The position numbers were made by a program, and so were the translations under genes. From JBGAJN01 sp044224905 (GTDB lineage: Bacteria; Verrucomicrobiota; Verrucomicrobiia; Limisphaerales; JBGAJN01), in contig JBGAJN010000003.1 of assembly GCA_044224905.1 (NCBI GenBank), forward strand, positions 310,001 through 374,000: a stretch of 64,000 bases of DNA, in the 5' to 3' direction. Of the stretch, positions 58,708 through 64,000 are shown piece after piece (positions within the stretch are counted from its first letter, which is position 1; each line of letters opens with the position of its first letter). The notes under the pieces were generated by a model. The model made no database searches. It was not told where the DNA came from and saw only the letters and a program-made list of their open reading frames with translations.

Positions 58708-58949
58708 TAAATCTTCGGGTTCGTAAAATTTATATTGAACAATTCGGCGGCGCGAATGTTTCATTAGAAAACAGTTGCATTCGCGCGGGATTGGGATATA
58801 GAAAGCATCGTTGCAGGTTCAACCGTTCAGTTCACTACCTCGACAACAGGTAAGAATTTCAGGGTGACGGTTCTCCTTAAGATTCACAGTTCCATCATCA
58901 GCCGATGGTTATATTCCACGGTTGAGTCGTTCACGTTAGAGTAAAACCT
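58708..58949 (+). promoter_or_regulatory. rho promoter and long leader, with an inverted repeat
   Basis: GCGCGAATG (58750-58758) and CATTCGCGC (58778-58786) form a 9-base perfect stem with a 19-base loop. TTGCAT (58775-58780), 16 bases, TATAGA (58797-58802) is a good promoter, so the rho transcript would begin near 58809 with a leader of about 140 bases. The repeat overlaps the -35, so it could be an operator or the end of the cysK transcript. Long rho leaders mediate rho autoregulation in other bacteria. Confidence 0.5.
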
Positions 58950-60077
58950 ATGAGTAATGCAGTTAGCACTGTGCCCGAAACCGGCACTGGATATCTCGAA
59001 ATTTCCGAGAAGGGCTTTGGCTTTTTGCGATCAGCCGAGAACCGTTTCCAACCCAAGCCCACCGACATCTTCGTAACCCTGGATACGATCAAGAAAAGCT
59101 TCCTCCGTGAAGGCTCCTTGATCACAGGCACCTTGCAGCCGCCGCATCGCGGCACAAGTCCACAGCTGAAGGAAGTCATCAAGGTCAACGACATGGCGTT
59201 CGCCGACTACACCAAGGCGACGCGATTCGAGAATCTCACCACGATTGATCCCATCGAGAAATTCAAACTCGAAACCGCCCCCGATCAGTTCGAGGCGCGC
59301 GTGATTGACTTGGTGACGCCGATCGGCAAAGGCACTCGTGGCTTGATTGTCGCGCCGCCCCGCACCGGTAAGACCACCATTCTGAAGCAATTGGCGAATG
59401 CCGTGGCGACCAACCATCCGGAAGTTTACGTGATGGTGTTGCTGATCGACGAACGTCCCGAAGAAGTCACCGACTTCCAACGTTCCGTGAAAGCCGAAGT
59501 CGTCGCTTCGTCGAACGACCAGGATCTCGAGACGCACGTCCGTCTGTCTCGTTTCATGATCGAACGCTGCCGCCGGATGGTGGAAAGCGGCAAGGACGTT
59601 TTCGTTCTGCTCGATTCCATCACTCGTGTCGCCCGCGCTTACAACAGCGTTCACGGCGGATCTGGTCGCACGATGTCCGGCGGTGTGGACGCGCGCGCAC
59701 TCGAAATTCCACGCAAGATGTTCGCCTCGGCGCGCAAGATCGAAGAGGGCGGTTCGCTCACCATCATCGCTACGGCGCTCGTCGACACGGGTTCCCGCAT
59801 GGATGAACTTATTTTCCAAGAGTTCAAAGGCACGGGCAACATGGAGTTGATTCTCGATCGCAAACTTTCCGATCGCCGTTTGTATCCCGCCATCGACATC
59901 CCAAAGAGCGGGACGCGCAAAGAGGAGAAGCTATTTGATCCGAAGAACCTCGAAGCCATTCGTAAGCTCCGCCGTATGATGGTGGACTTAAACCCGGTTG
60001 AAGCAATGGAAACGCTGCTCGCCGCGTTGAAGAAGTATAAGACCAACGACGAGTTCTTGGCGAAGTTGTCAGCCTAA
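58950..60077 (+). CDS. rho: Transcription termination factor Rho
   Basis: 375 residues, shorter than E. coli Rho (419) because most of the N-terminal helical bundle is absent. The protein starts almost directly at the cold-shock RNA-binding domain (GYLEISEKGFGFLRS, 14-28). Walker A APPRTGKT at 135-142, VMVLLIDERPEEVTDFQR, the Q-loop region TLVD-like LVDTGSRMDE, SGGVDARALEIPRKMFASAR and the arginine-finger part DRKLSDRRLYPAIDI are intact, so a working hexameric helicase is expected. Its own promoter and a long leader precede it, and a strong intrinsic terminator follows. Confidence 0.96.
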   Translation: MSNAVSTVPETGTGYLEISEKGFGFLRSAENRFQPKPTDIFVTLDTIKKSFLREGSLITGTLQPPHRGTSPQLKEVIKVNDMAFADYTKATRFENLTTIDPIEKFKLETAPDQFEARVIDLVTPIGKGTRGLIVAPPRTGKTTILKQLANAVATNHPEVYVMVLLIDERPEEVTDFQRSVKAEVVASSNDQDLETHVRLSRFMIERCRRMVESGKDVFVLLDSITRVARAYNSVHGGSGRTMSGGVDARALEIPRKMFASARKIEEGGSLTIIATALVDTGSRMDELIFQEFKGTGNMELILDRKLSDRRLYPAIDIPKSGTRKEEKLFDPKNLEAIRKLRRMMVDLNPVEAMETLLAALKKYKTNDEFLAKLSA

Positions 60078-60104
60078 GTCACCAAACCGGTTTGACTTTC
60101 AAGA

Positions 60105-60139
60105 AAGGACGGCGTGCACGCGCCGTCCTTTTCGTTTTC
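60105..60139 (+). terminator. Rho-independent terminator after rho
   Basis: AAGGACGGCG (60105-60114), loop TGCACG, CGCCGTCCTT (60121-60130), then TTCGTTTTC. A 10-base perfect stem. Confidence 0.9.
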
Positions 60140-60180
60140 TGACGGGGCGGTTTTACGACTGTAAAGCCTCGAGCCAGTAC

Positions 60181-60209
60181 TTGATTTCGGCTTCTCAAAT
60201 CGCTAGCTT
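60181..60209 (+). promoter_or_regulatory. Predicted promoter of the DUF3570 gene
   Basis: TTGATT (60181-60186), 17 bases, TAGCTT (60204-60209). It lies within the upstream open part of the DUF3570 frame, so translation must begin downstream of about 60216. Confidence 0.5.
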
Positions 60210-60282
60210 CCCCGCGTCAGCCAGTAAAATCGAACCAGCAGGCGTGTTTGCTGTACACAGACCGCAGAACCCAAAGTATACC

Positions 60283-61479
60283 TTGAACTATCTGAAGGCG
60301 CTTCGTGCATCGTCATTTTCCACCCGATTGATGTTGGCTGCGGCGTGCCTAATGCAGTGGTGGTCGGCGGCCCGAGCACGCGGCGAGAGTCACGCCGATT
60401 TCCGGTGGTCGGACTACAAGGAAGGCGATGGTCGCGTGCGCGTAGTAACGCAATCGGGATTGATCGAAGTGGCGCCGGCAGACTGGCTGTCTATGAAAGT
60501 AGGGATGCTTCACGATGCCATTTCCGGGGCATCGCCGACGGGTGCCCGGCAAAATCCAGGTCAGGCTTTGCCGGTTCAATACTTGGAAGATACCCGGCGA
60601 GCCGGCAACGTGGAAGCGAGCATTCGAATTGGCAGGCTTACGTTCCGACCGCAAATCGCGTACAGCATCGAGCACGACTACTCTTCCAAAGGAATCGCAC
60701 TAAGCACGTCGATGGATTTTAATGAAAAGAATACAACCCTGACGTTGGGCGTCTCGCACGACTTCGATTCCGTCTTTCCGGCGCGCCCAGACGTGACGAA
60801 CGTTTCGTTTCGTGGGCGAAAAGCGGCTGCGGACAAGGACAGCACCGATATTTTGCTGGGCGTGACGCAACTCCTGACGCCGAAAACCTTGCTAACAGTC
60901 AATTTCTCCGTCGGATACGCAGATGGTTATTTGAACGATCCATATAAGCGAGTGACGTTCGAGCGATTGGATACATCGACACTGCTTGTTCGCGAAAACC
61001 GGCCTCATCATCGAGCCAAAGAGATCGTATACGTGGCGCTTAACCAGGCGGTCGATGCGGTCGATGCGAGCGTGGAAGCGAGTTACCGCTTTTACAATGA
61101 TTCCTTCGACATCAACAGTCACACGGCGAGTGTGCAGTGGTTTCAGAAATTAGGCCGCCACGTAATATTGGCCCCGTTGTTTCGATACATGAACCAAAAC
61201 GCCGCTTCAATGTATGCGCCGTTTTTCATTGGAGATACCACCCCGTTTGCCACGCCTGCGGATGCCGCTTTGGTGCCCGCCTACTATTCGTCCGACTATC
61301 GATTGGCGTCGATGAACACCCTGACCTATGGTGTCGAACTGACGGTGGTCGCGACGGATTGGCTGCATCTTAACTTCTCCTACTCTCGATACGAAATGCG
61401 GTGTAACGAGCAAGCGAGCCCTGGCAGCGCCTTTCCTAAAGCGGACATTTTCACGGCGGGCGCGCGGGTGTGGTTTTGA
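60283..61479 (+). CDS. DUF3570 outer-membrane beta-barrel-like protein
   Basis: 398 residues from a TTG at 60283. Alternatives are GTG at 60244 and ATG at 60331; the TTG gives the best signal peptide (K and R residues, then LMLAAACLMQWWSAARA). The mature start FRWSDYKEGDGRVRV is typical of DUF3570. Alternating strands with aromatic ends run through the protein, and the last residue is Phe (RVWF), as in outer-membrane barrels. DUF3570 occurs with a DUF4266 lipoprotein, often also with an ApbE flavin transferase and a TlpA-like protein, in a conserved set of unknown function. Only the DUF4266 partner is adjacent here, 33 bases downstream. Confidence 0.8.
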   Translation: MNYLKALRASSFSTRLMLAAACLMQWWSAARARGESHADFRWSDYKEGDGRVRVVTQSGLIEVAPADWLSMKVGMLHDAISGASPTGARQNPGQALPVQYLEDTRRAGNVEASIRIGRLTFRPQIAYSIEHDYSSKGIALSTSMDFNEKNTTLTLGVSHDFDSVFPARPDVTNVSFRGRKAAADKDSTDILLGVTQLLTPKTLLTVNFSVGYADGYLNDPYKRVTFERLDTSTLLVRENRPHHRAKEIVYVALNQAVDAVDASVEASYRFYNDSFDINSHTASVQWFQKLGRHVILAPLFRYMNQNAASMYAPFFIGDTTPFATPADAALVPAYYSSDYRLASMNTLTYGVELTVVATDWLHLNFSYSRYEMRCNEQASPGSAFPKADIFTAGARVWF

Positions 61480-61512
61480 ATCAGTTCAAGTTGTCTGTTT
61501 AACGAACACGAA

Positions 61513-61731
61513 ATGAAATCGACGATTTTGTTACTCTTGGCGAGTACGACAATAGTTTTGGTAAGCGGTTGCGCCAACGTAAAGCCCTGGCAGCGGGGCA
61601 CGCTGGCTGACTACACGATGCGTCCTGATCGCGATCCATTGGGGCTCGCGTTCTTTGAACATACCTGGTTTTCCCGGGAAGCGGCGACCGGAGGCCGTGG
61701 CGTGGGTGGCGGCGGTTGTGGTTGCAACTAG
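61513..61731 (+). CDS. DUF4266 small lipoprotein with Gly-Cys C-terminus
   Basis: 72 residues. Lipobox LVSGC (Cys20). The short mature protein has the DUF4266 signature VKPWQRGTLADYTM, then DPLGLAFFEHTWFSREAATG, and ends in GVGGGGCGCN with two cysteines spaced by one Gly. The Gly-Cys tail is conserved in the family as far as I recall and suggests modification or metal or flavin attachment; nothing is proven. It is coupled to the DUF3570 gene and is presumably its periplasmic partner. Confidence 0.85.
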   Translation: MKSTILLLLASTTIVLVSGCANVKPWQRGTLADYTMRPDRDPLGLAFFEHTWFSREAATGGRGVGGGGCGCN

Positions 61732-61832
61732 CGAAACTCCCGGAAACCGATCCAACATGTCTGCCGTCTCTGCCTCTAAATATCGTCAGAAGCACTCCGT
61801 TTCCGAGACGGGATCTCTGATTTAACCGTAGT

Positions 61833-63803
61833 ATGAATCACCGAATCAAAGCATTGCCGATCGTGGTGCTGTCACTCGCGCTGCAAGTGCTTCCGTTGTG
61901 CCGCCAGTTGTTCGTCGCGCCGACGATGGCTGGGTCACCACTGGCGATCATCTTTCGTTGGTCAGCTGCTGCAATTGCGTTGCTCGGAGCGAACCATGCC
62001 GTTTCCGGGGCGACCATTGATACCTTCGTAAACAGCTCGAACACCGCTGCTGCTCCAGTTGGAGGGAAGTTCAATTACACGATCACGATGAACCCAGCTG
62101 GTTATGCAGCTTACTCCTTTTCGGCAACCGGGCTGCCTACAAACATCGCGCTTGTGGCGAATCGACTCACAAACAGCACTCCTACGGTCTCAACGCCGGT
62201 GGGGACCTACCAGATTATCATCACTGCGTGGGAGGGCTATCTGTTGGATGGCGGTTCCGTGCCCTTCCTGCTTACTTTATCCGTTGGCAACACCCCGGCG
62301 ATCACTACTCAGCCGGCCAACCAAACTGTTATCGTAGGCACCAATGTCAATTTTTCTGTGGCGACCAGCGGCACGGGTCCGTTTGGTTTTCAGTGGCGCA
62401 AGGATGGCGTCAACATTCCCGGAGAGACCAATCAAAACCTCAGCTTGTTGAGTGTGCAAACGAGCGATGCCGCGACGTATCGAGTCCTCGTAACTACGCC
62501 GTTCGGGACTACGAACAGTTTGAATTCGCGGGGAATTCTCACGGTACTGGAACCACCGAGAATTGATTTGGATCCGTTTGATCAGGAAGCGGCACCCGGA
62601 AGTTCCCCGCAGTTTTCTGTCACGGCCGTGGGAACGGCTCCGCTGAAGTATCAGTGGCGTTTCAAGGGGACGAATATTATTGGCGGAACGAACAGTCTGC
62701 TTCAGTTGAACAATGTGCAGAGCAACAACTCCGGACCGTACGCCTGCGTCGTGACAAATTCCGCCGGAAGTGTAACCAGCTCGCCCGCGATACTGACGGT
62801 TTCTGGCAAGCCAATCATATCTTCTCAGCCGCAGAGCTTCACGGGCGTCCTTGGTGACGCCGCGGCGCTCATTGTAACCGTAACCACGCCGCCGCTGGGG
62901 TATCAGTGGTATTTTAATAACACTCTCCGTCCCGGCGAAACTGAAGATCGCATTTTCCTGAACCCGCTGGGATCGAATCATGTGGGCCAGTATTTCGTAG
63001 TGATCAGCAATATATACGGGAGCACCACGAGCGATGTGGCAACAGTAACTGTTCTCGCGCCACCCAAGATTCTTACCCACCCGACAAACACGACTGGGGC
63101 GCCCGGCGGTGTCGCGTCCTTCGTCGCGACGGCTAATGGCACGGCGCCGTTGACCTATTACTGGGCGCGCAACGGTTCAAACATTGCCGTGGGGAATTCC
63201 GGCACGTTGATCTTGAGCAACCTCTCGGCTGCGCACGCCGGCACTTATGCCGTCACCGTCAGCAATGAGGTGGGGGAAGCCACAAGTTCCAATGCGACGC
63301 TCACGGTCAGTTCCGGATCGGGACCATCGATTGCCGTGCCTCCGGGAAATTTGACGGTGATCGAAGGCGCTCCAGCCAGCTTCGTGGTCAGCGCCACTGG
63401 CGCCGCGCCGATGAGCTATCAATGGTTAAAGAATGGTTCTCCAGTGAGTGGCCAGACGGCCAGCAATCTGAGTTTTGCTGCGGTGAAGACAAATGACACC
63501 GGAAACTACGCCGTGGTGGTGACTAACTTGAGCGGTGCGGTCACCAGTACTCCGTCAGCAGCGCTGACCGTGGTTGGCTGGCCGTTGTTGGTGTTGAGCA
63601 ACGCTCCATCGAATCGCGTTGCGCTCCGGTTGAATCAATTCCCCAGCGCAACCTACGCGGTGGATTTTCGTAATTCCCTTGCGGTTACGAACTGGCAGCT
63701 CCTCTCTAATCTGCCTTCTGTCGCCGCCGCCTCGAACGTCCTCCTTTCGGCCCCGTTGACCAACGGTGCGCAGTATTATCGAATCCGATTGAGCATTCCT
63801 TAG
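61833..63803 (+). CDS. Secreted Ig-like repeat protein
   Basis: 656 residues. An N-terminal hydrophobic region (two stretches, about 8-22 and 40-60, ending AVSGA) serves for export. A beta domain follows at 62-150, then five I-set-like Ig domains of about 85-90 residues, each with the Q-W-x-x-N/K core (FQWRKDG, YQWRFKG, YQWYFNN, YYWARNG, YQWLKNG) and the D/H-x-G-x-Y-x-V end (DTGNYAVVV, HAGTYAVTV). The C-terminal about 70 residues (TNWQLLSNLPS, AQYYRIRLSIP) match a small module common at the ends of Verrucomicrobia surface proteins. An adhesin or glycan-binding surface role is inference. Base composition seems slightly less GC-rich than its neighbours. It follows the DUF4266 gene by 101 bases. 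Confidence 0.82.
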   Translation: MNHRIKALPIVVLSLALQVLPLCRQLFVAPTMAGSPLAIIFRWSAAAIALLGANHAVSGATIDTFVNSSNTAAAPVGGKFNYTITMNPAGYAAYSFSATGLPTNIALVANRLTNSTPTVSTPVGTYQIIITAWEGYLLDGGSVPFLLTLSVGNTPAITTQPANQTVIVGTNVNFSVATSGTGPFGFQWRKDGVNIPGETNQNLSLLSVQTSDAATYRVLVTTPFGTTNSLNSRGILTVLEPPRIDLDPFDQEAAPGSSPQFSVTAVGTAPLKYQWRFKGTNIIGGTNSLLQLNNVQSNNSGPYACVVTNSAGSVTSSPAILTVSGKPIISSQPQSFTGVLGDAAALIVTVTTPPLGYQWYFNNTLRPGETEDRIFLNPLGSNHVGQYFVVISNIYGSTTSDVATVTVLAPPKILTHPTNTTGAPGGVASFVATANGTAPLTYYWARNGSNIAVGNSGTLILSNLSAAHAGTYAVTVSNEVGEATSSNATLTVSSGSGPSIAVPPGNLTVIEGAPASFVVSATGAAPMSYQWLKNGSPVSGQTASNLSFAAVKTNDTGNYAVVVTNLSGAVTSTPSAALTVVGWPLLVLSNAPSNRVALRLNQFPSATYAVDFRNSLAVTNWQLLSNLPSVAAASNVLLSAPLTNGAQYYRIRLSIP

Positions 63804-63838
63804 CCGGTAGGCTTCGGACGCGCGCCCTTGTTTTCTCT

Positions 63839-63866
63839 TTGTCGGACACCCGAAATCCGGCAATCT
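63839..63866 (+). promoter_or_regulatory. Predicted promoter of the M20 peptidase gene (leaderless)
   Basis: TTGTCG (63839-63844), 16 bases, CAATCT (63861-63866), 7 bases before the ATG at 63874. The same -35 and spacing as panB; no Shine-Dalgarno. Confidence 0.5.
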
Positions 63867-63873
63867 CCCGCGC

Positions 63874-64000
63874 ATGACGCCCGTTTTGCAATACATCGCG
63901 GCCAATGAAGCGCGCTTTGTCAGTGAATTAATTCAACTCTCCAAGTTCCCCAGCGTCTCGGCGCAGGCGAAGCATCGGGCCGATGTCGAGGCGTGCGCTA
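63874..64000 (+). CDS. M20-family peptidase/deacylase, N-terminal part (cut by right window edge)
   Basis: 42 codons from the ATG at 63874 to the window end: MTPVLQYIAANEARFVSELI then QLSKFPSVSAQAKHRADVEA. The leading helix followed by L-x-x-F-P-S-V-S and a charged helix with A-D-V is the N-terminus of ArgE/DapE-type M20 dipeptidases (the usual text is L-L-R-I-P-S-I-S). The metal site is beyond the edge. Likely a cytoplasmic zinc dipeptidase. Confidence 0.7.
   Translation, partial: MTPVLQYIAANEARFVSELIQLSKFPSVSAQAKHRADVEACA

Noticed and set aside
1..64000. CRISPR array, insertion sequence, prophage or integrase
   Set aside because: No regularly spaced direct repeats and no transposase, integrase or phage structural protein were seen on either strand.

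Overview
The window reads as a chromosomal segment of a GC-rich, Gram-negative bacterium of the Planctomycetes-Verrucomicrobia-Chlamydiae group, most probably Verrucomicrobia (Pedosphaera/Limisphaera-like). The reasons are a DUF1501 / pre-peptidase / DUF1549-DUF1553 / cytochrome-WD40 gene set, a MoxR-DUF58-BatA-DUF4175-DUF4159 operon, several secreted sialidases, an Ig-repeat protein with the C-terminal module common in that phylum, and lipoprotein and Tat signals. The phylum call is inference from gene content; there is no rRNA here. I see no insertion sequence, prophage, CRISPR array or plasmid gene.

Region 1 (1-9514): a leftward catabolic operon. Transcription from about 8350 gives a sialidase, a 1232-residue protein joining a sialate O-acetylesterase, a sialidase-like propeller and a second esterase, an RraA-like aldolase, two more sialidases, and the start of an HpcH/HpaI aldolase cut by the left edge. 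A GntR/LacI-type regulator diverges from it (8441-9514), and the shared intergenic region holds two clear dyads over predicted promoter elements. Together they look like a system for trimming O-acylated acidic glycans outside the cytoplasm and splitting the released keto-acid inside.

Region 2 (9590-13769): a variant GalU-like nucleotidyltransferase followed by a fusion of a fucokinase-like GHMP kinase with a UDPGP-type pyrophosphorylase, probably for sugar-nucleotide salvage. Region 3 (13825-22112): housekeeping genes (folK, dapB, a TPMT-type methyltransferase, tRNA-Gly(TCC), pyrC, a secreted thioredoxin, a Tat-exported TIM-barrel protein, panB, moaC, a MogA/MoaB protein, an SLBB lipoprotein and a small conserved-looking protein). 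Region 4 (22260-30966): recC-recB-recD joined by 4-base overlaps.

Region 5 (31065-39207): the four-gene DUF1501 / PPC / DUF1549-DUF1553 / cytochrome c-WD40 cluster. It converges on Region 6 (39253-55711), a ten-gene, 16.5 kb leftward operon led by a TPR metallopeptidase and containing two DUF4159 proteins, a MoxR AAA+ ATPase, DUF2062, DUF58, BatA-VWA, DUF4175, a VWA/amidotransferase-fold membrane protein and a caspase-fold protein that seems to lack its catalytic cysteine. This operon is the strongest candidate for a poorly described multi-protein system in the window.

Region 7 (55875-64000): a small lipoprotein, an SGNH hydrolase, cysK, rho with a long leader, a DUF3570/DUF4266 pair, an Ig-repeat surface protein, and the first 42 codons of an M20 peptidase cut by the right edge.

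A window-wide pattern is that many genes without a Shine-Dalgarno sequence have a sigma70-like promoter (TTG-type -35, 16-18 bases, TA-type -10) whose -10 ends only 5-9 bases before the start codon, which predicts leaderless mRNAs. Genes with a visible Shine-Dalgarno have the promoter further upstream.
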